DNA of 25,297 nucleotides, taken from Planctomycetota bacterium (GTDB lineage Bacteria; Planctomycetota; Planctomycetia; Pirellulales; Pirellulaceae). The stretch is taken from contig JAJDEH010000270.1 in assembly GCA_029259935.1 (NCBI GenBank), positions 1-25,297 on the forward strand, read 5' to 3'. Below are positions 1-7,380 of this stretch, in pieces (position 1 is the first letter of the stretch; every line of letters begins with the position of its first letter). The notes below the pieces were generated by a model. The model saw only the letters and a program-made list of their open reading frames with translations. It was not told the origin of the DNA and made no database searches. The translations under genes and the position numbers were made by a program.

Positions 1-1626
1 GCCACCGCGCTGGGCGATCACCGGTTTGATGGCAAGTTGGACCAGATCAGCCGCGACGCACGCCAGCGCGCGATCCGATTCTATCGTGGGATGCTGGACG
101 ACGTTCATCGCATCATCGGCGAAAAATTGTCGCGATCCAATCAGGTCGATCATGCGCTGCTGGAACACCATCTACGCTCGAAACTATGGCAACTTGAAGA
201 GCTACAAGAGTGGGCTTGGAACCCCTTAATCTATACGAAACTCTGTGGCGGATCGGTCTATGGATTGATGGCCCGCGATTTCGCTCCGCTCCGTCAACGG
301 CTGATCCACGTGGCCGACCGTCTGGAGCAGTTTCCGCGGCTGTTTTCTCAAATCCGCGAGACACTCGATCTCAAGCGGATCCCCAAGGTCCATGCCGAAA
401 CGGCGATCAAACAGAATCGCGGCGTGATCAAGATTCTGGACAACATGGTGCAGCCCCGCTTGGGAGAACTGCCAGCAACCGAGCGCGAGCGGCTGTTGCA
501 AGCCATCACGCGTGCCAAGACCGCGGTCGATGAACATCAAAAGTGGTTGGAGACCGAGATGCTGCCGCATGCCGGCGGCGACTTTCGCTTGGGATCGAAG
601 CGGTACGACCAAAAGCTGGCTTTTACATTGCATACACCGTTGAGCCGCGACCAAATCCGTGATCGGGCAACCAGCGAACTGCGGCGCGTGCGAGAAGAGA
701 TGTATCAGATCTCGAAAACGGTTTACCAAAAGAACCACCCTTACACCCAATTTCCCGCCACTCCGTCGCCCGGGTATCAACAGGCGATCATCCGCGCAGG
801 ATTGGAATTGGCCAATCGCGAAACACCCCAGCCGGACCAGATCGTCGAGTCGGCCAAGCGTTCGCTAAAATTGACCACCGAGTTCGTCCGTGAAAAGGAA
901 CTGATCACAATACCGCCCGATCCGATCGAGATTATCGTCATGCCGGAATTTCAGCGAGGTGTTTCGCTGGCGTATTGCGATTCTCCCGGCCCGTTGGACG
1001 TGGGGCAAAAGACATTTTATGCCGTCGCGCCTTTCCCCAAACGCTGGGACGACCAACAAGTGCAGTCGATGTTGCGCGAGTACAATATACGATCGCTGCA
1101 TAACTTGACGGTACACGAAGCGATGCCGGGGCATTTTGTCCAACTGGCGCATTCCAATCGCTACCAGAACAAGCTGCGCAGCGTGCTTTCCTCGGGTGTC
1201 TTTGTCGAGGGATGGGCCGTTTACACCGAAAAGCTGATGGTCGACGCGGGGTTTCTCGACGGAGATCCGCTGATGCGGCTGGTCGTGTTGAAATGGTACT
1301 TGCGCGGAGTCGCCAATGCGATTCTCGATCAAGCAATCCATACTGAAGGCATTACCAGGGAACAGGGCATGCGTCTGATGATGGAGGATACGTTCCAGGA
1401 GGAGCGTGAAGCGGCAGGAAAGTGGATTCGCGCTCAATTGACCTCGACGCAGCTATCAACTTATTTCGTCGGCTATCTGGAACATACCGATCTCCGCCAA
1501 GAAGCCGAACGGACGTGGGGAGACAAATTCGAACTCAAGTCTTACCATGACCGCGCGCTTTCGTTTGGCTCGCCACCGGTTAAGTTCGTACGCGCGCTGC
1601 TGTTGGATCAACCGATTCCCAAGTAG
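1..1626 (+). CDS. DUF885 family zinc peptidase-like protein, 5' end outside the window
   Basis: The reading frame is open from base 1 and already resembles the family's N-terminal region (ATALGDHRFD...LDQIS), so the real start lies upstream and the TTG at 37 is not the start. A zinc-metallopeptidase signature HEAMPGH lies at 1114-1134 (HExxxGH), and EGWAVYTEKL, probably supplying the third metal ligand, begins about 1207. These two motifs in this order, with a long helical N-terminal region, are typical of DUF885, a widespread family of often exported, poorly characterised peptidase-like proteins. The visible part is about 541 residues and is intact to the TAG stop. It converges on the CPBP protease gene. 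A signal peptide cannot be assessed because the N-terminus is missing. Family assignment is confident; the substrate is unknown. Confidence 0.88.
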   Translation, partial: ATALGDHRFDGKLDQISRDARQRAIRFYRGMLDDVHRIIGEKLSRSNQVDHALLEHHLRSKLWQLEELQEWAWNPLIYTKLCGGSVYGLMARDFAPLRQRLIHVADRLEQFPRLFSQIRETLDLKRIPKVHAETAIKQNRGVIKILDNMVQPRLGELPATERERLLQAITRAKTAVDEHQKWLETEMLPHAGGDFRLGSKRYDQKLAFTLHTPLSRDQIRDRATSELRRVREEMYQISKTVYQKNHPYTQFPATPSPGYQQAIIRAGLELANRETPQPDQIVESAKRSLKLTTEFVREKELITIPPDPIEIIVMPEFQRGVSLAYCDSPGPLDVGQKTFYAVAPFPKRWDDQQVQSMLREYNIRSLHNLTVHEAMPGHFVQLAHSNRYQNKLRSVLSSGVFVEGWAVYTEKLMVDAGFLDGDPLMRLVVLKWYLRGVANAILDQAIHTEGITREQGMRLMMEDTFQEEREAAGKWIRAQLTSTQLSTYFVGYLEHTDLRQEAERTWGDKFELKSYHDRALSFGSPPVKFVRALLLDQPIPK

Positions 1627-1729
1627 TCGTGCGGCAACCCGACGTGTCGGGCTTCACGGCGTGCGTATTGGGCGATCCAAGATCGGACGCACATGATTAC
1701 GCGCGTGACTACGCGCTGGAGCCGACGAC

Positions 1730-2374
1730 CTACCAGGCCGCGATCTGAGCTAGAAGCGCCAGCAAGTTTCCCGCGGCATGCATCAGGAAGGGCAGAACGA
1801 TCGAATCGCTCTTCAAGTAGACCCAGGCCAGAAAGAATCCGCCCACCAGGTTTTCGGGGCTAGGATTTCCGTAGACAAAGTGAAGGGCGGCGAAAAGGAT
1901 GCCGTTAATGGCGATCGTTTTCCAACAGCCGATCAGCGGAACGAGCGGCACGCAGACGGCAACTCGGTAGATCGTTTCTTCCACAGTGGGCGAAAAGAAG
2001 CTCATGTGTAGAAAGTGACGGATGAACTCGTCGGGAGGCGTCGCGAGAATTGGAAGTGGGAGCCCCAACAAATGCCACGCGCCAAAACCGATGCCAATGC
2101 AAGCGGCCATTGCGACGGAGACCGCCAGGGTTATTCTGGCCCAGGGCAGCCATCCCTGTTTCGGAGACAACCGCAGCCCTAGGCTCGCGCAGTCCCCATT
2201 GGTGATGTAGACGAACAATGCCAGGGCGACGACCGCCAAGGCTCCCCGGTTATGCACCTGAACCCCTCGCCTCTCAAAGAGAAGGTCAAGCGACACGATC
2301 GTCACACCGGCGACTAAAGCGAGCCAGCGCATCCGCGGCTGATGACGAAGGCAGTGTCCAATCGCTGTTTGCAT
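1730..2374 (-). CDS. CPBP-family intramembrane metalloprotease (CAAX protease / Abi type)
   Basis: This 214-residue protein has several hydrophobic segments (about 16-32, 43-57, 80-105, 125-150 and 180-212). It carries the motifs of the CPBP (Rce1-like, ABI) family: EETIYR at residues 132-137 (EExxxR) and a second motif FAALHFVYGN with His165. These Glu and His residues form the membrane-embedded active site in characterised members, which cleave prenylated proteins or membrane substrates; bacterial roles are mostly unknown. The gene stands alone, convergent with the DUF885 gene and divergent from the exported thioredoxin-fold gene. The ATG at 2374 leaves a plausible N-terminus. Nothing in the sequence indicates a substrate. 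Confidence 0.85.
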   Translation of the reverse strand: MQTAIGHCLRHQPRMRWLALVAGVTIVSLDLLFERRGVQVHNRGALAVVALALFVYITNGDCASLGLRLSPKQGWLPWARITLAVSVAMAACIGIGFGAWHLLGLPLPILATPPDEFIRHFLHMSFFSPTVEETIYRVAVCVPLVPLIGCWKTIAINGILFAALHFVYGNPSPENLVGGFFLAWVYLKSDSIVLPFLMHAAGNLLALLAQIAAW

Positions 2375-2642
2375 GGCGGATCTGGCGACTGACGGACTCG
2401 GCAGGCCGTCGTACTATCGGTTGTTACATGCGTTTTACAAAACAAAGGGCCTGAAACCGCCATAATAACAACGGCTTCGCGTCCCTGTCGTTGTGAAATA
2501 TTTCGGAACTCCAGGGGGAAGCCGGTCGTCTCAACCTCAGACCGATGGAATCCAGCCGCTCATCTCAAGTGAATTCAGTTCGACTTAATTCAAGGGCTCC
2601 GTGCCAAACAAGACTTCTGTACCCAATCGAGAGGTAATCAAA
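2375..2642. other. Divergent intergenic region (268 bp)
   Basis: This region separates the minus-strand CPBP gene from the plus-strand thioredoxin-fold gene, so promoters for both should lie here. No convincing -35/-10 pair was identified. A short inverted repeat (ACAACG ... CGTTGT, about 2467-2495) is present. A Shine-Dalgarno-like GAGAGG at 2629-2634 sits 8 bases before ATG 2643 and supports that start over the upstream GTG at 2601. Confidence 0.5.
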
Positions 2643-3626
2643 ATGACCAGATTTCCCACCCATTGTGCCGCATTGCTGGCGGTCGTCATCGCGGCCACGG
2701 CGGTTCAACAGACTGCGTCGGCCGAGGAAAGTTGCGGGGATTACGGAACTTCGGTGACATTTGTCGAGTCGCCGTCCGCGGCGGCGAAGCAGGCCCTGAA
2801 GGAGGAGAAGCTGGTCTTCGTGCTGCACGTTTCAGGCAACTTTGAAGTTGCGGACTATACGTGAAACAACGCGGAGGCGCTCCGTGTGAACGCCCTGGCC
2901 GATCCAACTTTGGGTGCCTATTTGACTGAGAACTTCGTTTCGGCTTTTCAGAAGGTGGGAACATTTCGCATTGTGGGCGGCCAAAAGCAAGGCGGCAATG
3001 TCGCTTCTTACTTCTGCGCCCAAGACGGTCGCGTGCTGCACGTCGTGGCTGGTCCCGTCAATGCCGCCACCTTACTCAAGGAAGCCCGCTGGGTCGTCGA
3101 CAACGTGAAGAAATCGTTGGCCGAAACCAAAACCAGCGGCAAGTCTTTTAAAGGCCAATTTCGTAAGCTGCACGCCGAGCGGTTGCAGCAAGAGCACGGT
3201 TTGATGGTCGAGCCGGTCGCTTTCGACGCGCCCGCCGCCGGCGACCAGAGCGCCCTTTCCTACCGCGATCCTTCTGGAAACACGCTGGCTCCCAAATTGC
3301 CTCCGCCGCCGGTCGAAGGTCCCGACGTCAGTTTCGACGAGGCCGAAGAGGCCGCTTTTAACGCCAAGCAAGACACCGCGCGAAAATCCGCGCCGGCTCA
3401 ACAAATCGTCTTGGGCCGCGGTGGACGTCGCTGGGTCGTCGGCAACCAAGGCCAAGTTCACATGTTGCTGGCCGCCCACTCCATGAAAAAGATCGAGACC
3501 GTGTACGGTTCAGTGTTTGAAGGAATCCTTGGCGAGCGTGTCAGCACGAAACCCGTGATGGTCACCACGCCCTTTCCCTGGGTTCGCGGTGGAGCCATTC
3601 CGGCCGTGAAGGCAATTCGACGTTAA
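2643..3626 (+). CDS. Exported thioredoxin-fold protein with in-frame TGA at codon 74 (candidate selenoprotein)
   Basis: The ATG at 2643 (SD GAGAGG, 8 bases upstream) starts a signal peptide of about 27 residues ending in TASA. The frame then encodes a thioredoxin-like beta strand (LVFVLHVSGNFE), meets TGA at 2862-2864, and continues in the same frame to TAA at 3626, giving 327 residues if the TGA is read. After the TGA come NNAEALR, then ADP, AYLTENFV and FQKVGTF, the usual start of helix 1 in thioredoxin_7-like domains. In that family the first Cys of CxxC lies 13-14 residues before the DP motif; the TGA is exactly there, giving UxxA. The rest of the protein has a proline-rich linker (about residue 220) and an unrecognised C-terminal domain. 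Sec reading, a C-to-stop mutation, or reinitiation at GTG 2886 (GGAGG at 2873-2877) are all possible. A hairpin follows the gene, and two VWA protein genes lie downstream. Confidence 0.72.
2862..2864 (+). other. In-frame TGA codon, putative selenocysteine position (codon 74)
   Basis: The codon lies between ACG (Thr73) and AAC (Asn75). The frame is open for 73 codons before it and 253 codons after it. It occupies the position expected for the attacking Cys of a thioredoxin fold. Recoding as Sec is inferred; a Cys-to-stop change (TGC or TGT to TGA) would give the same picture. Confidence 0.55.
2869..2887 (+). promoter_or_regulatory. Hairpin just downstream of the in-frame TGA, possible bacterial SECIS
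   Basis: ACGCGGA (2869-2875) pairs with TCCGTGT (2881-2887), including one G-U pair, and encloses the loop GGCGC. G2876-C2880 may also pair, leaving a GCG triloop. Bacterial SECIS elements are hairpins right after UGA with a G at the start of the apical loop, which fits. However, only 11 bases separate UGA and loop, shorter than the roughly 16 or more usual in known elements. The hairpin also covers GGAGG, which could be an SD for GTG 2886. Confidence 0.35.
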
Positions 3627-3652
3627 CAAGTGACGAGTGGATGTGAACCGGT

Positions 3653-3684
3653 GCTCGCTCCTCGCGGAAGGCCGAGGGGCGAGC
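3653..3684 (+). terminator. Strong hairpin after the thioredoxin-fold gene
   Basis: GCTCGCTCCTCG (3653-3664) pairs along all 12 bases, with one G-T wobble, with CGAGGGGCGAGC (3673-3684) around an 8-base loop. It begins 27 bases after the TAA at 3626 and is followed by TTGCTT, a weak T tract. It could be a terminator or a processing/attenuation structure separating this gene from the VIT-VWA gene. Confidence 0.5.
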
Positions 3685-3719
3685 TTGCTTCCTCGAAAAA
3701 TGAATAAAGTGAGAATCCG

Positions 3720-6146
3720 ATGAAACGCTATCTGTTACTGCCGCTGTTGATGTTCTGTGGTGCGAATCTAGCACACGGCCGCGGATTGCTCATTCCAGTC
3801 GAGCCCGATCTGCCGCCGCTGGCCATGCTGAACCACCATGTGGACGTCACGCTGGAAGATCAGGTAGCCGTGACCACGATTCAACAGACCTTCCGCAACC
3901 ATACCGACCGCCGTTTGGAAGCGACGTATGTCTTTCCCGTTCCGGCCGGCTCGAGCGTCAGCGAGTTCGCCATGTGGGTGAACGGACACAAGACCAAGGG
4001 CGAGTTGCTCACCGCCGACAAGGCCAAGGCCATGTACACCAGCATCGTGCGGCAGACCAAGAATCCCGCGCTATTGGATTATCTGGGCTCGGATTTGCTG
4101 AGCTTGAAGGTCTTTCCGATCGAGCCGAAAGCAGATCAAAAGGTCGAAGTTCGCTTTACGGGCGTCGCCAAGAAGGAACACGATCTAGTTGAGTACATTT
4201 ACCCCCTAAAGACCGATCGCATGGCGGCCAGCACACTGGAGGAATTTCGTCTAACCGTCTCGCTACAATCCCAAGCACCAATCAGCAGCATCTACAGTCC
4301 GACGCATGAAGTGACGGTCACGCAGGTCGACGACCACTTGGCGAAAGTCCAATATGAAGAGCGCGGCGCGCAGCTCAACCGCGATTTCCAGTTGTTCTAC
4401 ACCACCAGCGGTCAAGACATCGGCTTGACGGCGCTTGAGCAACGTCCGATCTCCGCCGAAGACGGCTACGTGATGCTGCTGGTCTCGCCGCGAGCGGAAT
4501 TGTCCAAGCAACAAAAAGTGCCCCGCGATATCGTCTTTGTCATGGACACGTCGGGCAGCATGCTCAAGGACAAGAAGATCGAACAGGCCAAGGATGCGCT
4601 GCAGCATTGCCTGGGCGGTTTGTCGGACGATGATCGATTCGGGCTGATCAGTTTCGCCACGACGGTGAACCGACATCGCGACCGGCTATTGCCGGTGAAC
4701 AAAGAACAAATCAAATTGGCCAAGGGTTGGGTCGCCGACCAATACGCCGGCGGCGGCACGGCGATTCACGAAGCGCTCACGACGGCGCTGGACATGCGCA
4801 CCGACGACTCGGATCGCATGTTTACCGTCGTGTTCTTCACCGACGGCCAACCGACGATTGGCGAGACGAATACGGAGACGATCTTGGCTGACGTCGATCA
4901 GCAGAACTCGGCGAACACGCGAATCTTCACTTTTGGATTGGGCGACGATCTGAACGCGGTATTTCTCGACAAGATCGCCGAGCAATCGCGCGCCATCAGC
5001 AGCTATGTACGGCCGGAACAGAATATCGAGGCGAAGGTCTCCAGCTTTTTCAACAAGATCCATCATCCGGTGCTGTCGAGCTTGAAGTTGTCGACGACCG
5101 GCGACGTGCAGTTGACCGAGGTCTACCCGCCACAACTGCCGGATCTGTTTCACGGGGATCAATTGGTGGTTTTGGGCCGCGTCTCCGGTTCCGGCCACGC
5201 GGCGATCGTGTTGGACGGCAAGGTCGGTCCGCACGACAAACAGTTCGTTTATGAAATGGAGTTTCAGAAGCGGGCGGAAGGAAAGCCGTTTGTCGAAGAA
5301 CTTTGGGCACGCAGAAAAGTCGGCTACTTGCTGGATCAAATCCGCATGAACGGCGAGCAAAGAGAGTTGGTCGACGAAGTCATCCTGTTGGCAAAGAACT
5401 ACGGCATCGCCACTCCTTATACCAGTTATCTGATCATGCCTGATGCCTCGCTGACGGTTGCCTCGACCGCTTCGGTCGACGCGGCGGGCCGGCTAAGCCG
5501 CGACGCGGATCCAGCCGCGCTGGCACCCGCCAAGGACGGCGCGAAACGCGAGAAGCTAGTGGACTTTGCCCGGCGGAATCAACAAAACGAAGGGCAGCTG
5601 GCCGGAAATCGTGGCCGCTTCCAAGATAAAGCCTTTGCTGACTTTGCATGGAAGAGCCGAAAGGCGGCGGTTGCTGGCGGCGCGTCGATGCCGGCGGCTG
5701 AAGAGGCCCGCCAACGAGTTGCGACCGCACAACGGCTCAAGGGCACCTTGGATCAGGCGTATGGAAACTACAGAAACGGACAGTTGCGGATGAATCAAAT
5801 CAGCACCCAGGGTGTCGAACTTTCACTTTCCACCACCACGCTGAAGAACCAATGCCAACTGCAGGCCAAAGCGATTCGCCGCGTGGCCAGCCGCAACTGC
5901 ATGGAAATCGGCGGCGTCTGGATCGACGAGGCGTTCACGGCGAAGACCCGGACGGTGTCGGTCAAGGCGCAAAGCGACGCGTACTTCCGAATTCTGGAAC
6001 GTCAACCGCAGATGAAGGACGTCTTCAAACTGGGGAACTACGTCGTGTGGATCGCGCCCAACGGAACCGGGCTCGTCATCGACACGAAAGACGGACAAGA
6101 TCGCATCAGCGACGAAGAAATCGACCTGCTGTTTGCGAGCAAATGA
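3720..6146 (+). CDS. Exported VIT domain and von Willebrand factor A domain protein
   Basis: This 808-residue protein has a signal peptide (residues 1-20, MKRYLLLPLLMFCG...AHG). A VIT domain (about 25-155) includes the family-typical YVFPVPAGSSVSEFAMWV and the KAKAMY region. A VWA domain (about 268-440) has a metal-ion-dependent adhesion site DTSGS at 276-280 and a second strand VVFFTDGQP. A conserved helical segment around 530-575 (LWARRKVGYLLDQI ... ATPYTSYLI) is normal for VIT-VWA proteins. The C-terminal part (about 690-808) appears to be an extra small domain containing GGVWIDEAF. The family resembles inter-alpha-trypsin inhibitor heavy chains; bacterial members are cell-surface or periplasmic and mediate protein contacts. 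It lies between the candidate selenoprotein and another exported VWA gene, suggesting an extracytoplasmic complex (inference). Confidence 0.92.
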   Translation: MKRYLLLPLLMFCGANLAHGRGLLIPVEPDLPPLAMLNHHVDVTLEDQVAVTTIQQTFRNHTDRRLEATYVFPVPAGSSVSEFAMWVNGHKTKGELLTADKAKAMYTSIVRQTKNPALLDYLGSDLLSLKVFPIEPKADQKVEVRFTGVAKKEHDLVEYIYPLKTDRMAASTLEEFRLTVSLQSQAPISSIYSPTHEVTVTQVDDHLAKVQYEERGAQLNRDFQLFYTTSGQDIGLTALEQRPISAEDGYVMLLVSPRAELSKQQKVPRDIVFVMDTSGSMLKDKKIEQAKDALQHCLGGLSDDDRFGLISFATTVNRHRDRLLPVNKEQIKLAKGWVADQYAGGGTAIHEALTTALDMRTDDSDRMFTVVFFTDGQPTIGETNTETILADVDQQNSANTRIFTFGLGDDLNAVFLDKIAEQSRAISSYVRPEQNIEAKVSSFFNKIHHPVLSSLKLSTTGDVQLTEVYPPQLPDLFHGDQLVVLGRVSGSGHAAIVLDGKVGPHDKQFVYEMEFQKRAEGKPFVEELWARRKVGYLLDQIRMNGEQRELVDEVILLAKNYGIATPYTSYLIMPDASLTVASTASVDAAGRLSRDADPAALAPAKDGAKREKLVDFARRNQQNEGQLAGNRGRFQDKAFADFAWKSRKAAVAGGASMPAAEEARQRVATAQRLKGTLDQAYGNYRNGQLRMNQISTQGVELSLSTTTLKNQCQLQAKAIRRVASRNCMEIGGVWIDEAFTAKTRTVSVKAQSDAYFRILERQPQMKDVFKLGNYVVWIAPNGTGLVIDTKDGQDRISDEEIDLLFASK

Positions 6147-6201
6147 TCTTTTCTTCCCGTTCAAACTCTTGAACAACAACTCGAATAACTAGGAGACCAT
6201 G

Positions 6202-7365
6202 ATGACACGTCAACGGAATAAACTATTCGGACTAGGCTTGATTGCTTTGGTTCTCATTGGAACGACCTGCTTCCCATCGGCAGGCCGCGCCGAGAAGAAA
6301 GACGAATCCAAGCCGGCGGCCGAAGTGAAGAAAAAGCCGCTGGTGCAAATCGCCATTTTACTCGACAACTCGGGCAGCATGGGCGGCTTGATCAACCAAG
6401 CTCGCAGCGAGTTGTGGAAAGTCGTCAACGAATTCGTCAGTGCGGAACTGGGGGGCCAACGCCCCGACTTGCAAGTGGCCGTCTATCACTACGGAAATCC
6501 GCCGGCCACGCAATTGGTTCCCTTAACGGATGATCTGGATCGCGTCTCGGAAGCTTTGTTCGGCATCCCGGTGTCGGGCGGCAGCGAGCATTGCGGCGCG
6601 GTCATCGACGTGGCGACTCGCGAGTTGAAATGGAGCGAAAACAATCGCGACCTCAAGCTGATTTTCATCGCCGGCAACGAACCGTTTACTCAAGGCCCGG
6701 TCGACTATCGTACGGCCTGCAAAGCGGCCATCGGCAAGGGAATCATGATCAACACGATTCACTGCGGCGACGGTATCCCCGAAGGCTGGCGGAATGGAGC
6801 CCTGCTGGCCGACGGCAAATCGATGAACATCAACCACACTCAAGCGGTCGCGCACATCGAAGCCCCGCAGGACAAGCAGATTGCCGAACTGGGCGTCGAT
6901 CTCAACAAGACGTACATCGCCTATGGCAAGAAGGGGAAAGCCGGTGCGCTGCGACAAACCGCCCAAGACGGCAATGCAAGCAAATCTTCGATCGCCAGCG
7001 CCCAGCAGCGAGCCGTCGCCAAGGCGAATATTTATTATCGCAACTCGACGTGGGATCTGTGCGATGCGTGCAAGGAAGGCAAGGTCGATCTGGCCAAGAT
7101 CAAACCGGAAGACCTGCCCGAAAACATGCGCAAGATGACGCTTGAAGAGCGGAAAGCTTATGTCAAAAAGAAACAAGCCGAACGTGCGGCGGTTCAGAAG
7201 AAAATCAATGATCTAAACGCCGCTCGGAACAAATACGTCGCCGAGAAACGCAAGGAAAAAGCCGAGGCCGCAGGAGAAGACGAAACACTCGATCTCGCTC
7301 TGATTGGGGCGATCCGCGATCAGGCGACGCAGAAGAAGTTTACCTTTGGCGAAAAAGGCGAATAG
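6202..7365 (+). CDS. Exported von Willebrand factor A domain protein
   Basis: AGGAG at 6191-6195 sits 6 bases before ATG 6202 but only 3 before ATG 6199, so 6202 is preferred (387 residues). Residues 1-30 form a signal peptide (LFGLGLIALVLIGTTCFPSAGRA). The VWA domain (about 46-225) has a MIDAS motif DNSGS at 55-59 and FIAGNEPFTQGP in the later strand. The C-terminal third contains a CDAC pair followed by a Lys/Glu/Ala-rich, probably coiled-coil region (about 310-360). It starts 55 bases after the VIT-VWA gene and is likely co-transcribed with it. VWA domains usually mediate metal-dependent protein interactions; no enzymatic motif is visible. Partners are unknown, but the adjacent VWA protein is an obvious candidate. 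Confidence 0.9.
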   Translation: MTRQRNKLFGLGLIALVLIGTTCFPSAGRAEKKDESKPAAEVKKKPLVQIAILLDNSGSMGGLINQARSELWKVVNEFVSAELGGQRPDLQVAVYHYGNPPATQLVPLTDDLDRVSEALFGIPVSGGSEHCGAVIDVATRELKWSENNRDLKLIFIAGNEPFTQGPVDYRTACKAAIGKGIMINTIHCGDGIPEGWRNGALLADGKSMNINHTQAVAHIEAPQDKQIAELGVDLNKTYIAYGKKGKAGALRQTAQDGNASKSSIASAQQRAVAKANIYYRNSTWDLCDACKEGKVDLAKIKPEDLPENMRKMTLEERKAYVKKKQAERAAVQKKINDLNAARNKYVAEKRKEKAEAAGEDETLDLALIGAIRDQATQKKFTFGEKGE

Positions 7366-7380
7366 GGCCGCGTCAAGCAG

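Noticed and set aside
226..780. Minus-strand open frame of 184 codons
   Set aside because: It is a shadow of the DUF885 gene, which has zinc-site motifs.
2886..3626. Separate gene starting at GTG 2886
   Set aside because: It would begin inside helix 1 of a thioredoxin fold whose strand 1 is encoded in the same frame just upstream. It is kept only as an alternative because GGAGG lies 8 bases before it.
4686..5360. Minus-strand open frame of 224 codons
   Set aside because: Antisense of the VWA domain of the VIT-VWA gene, with no recognisable protein features.
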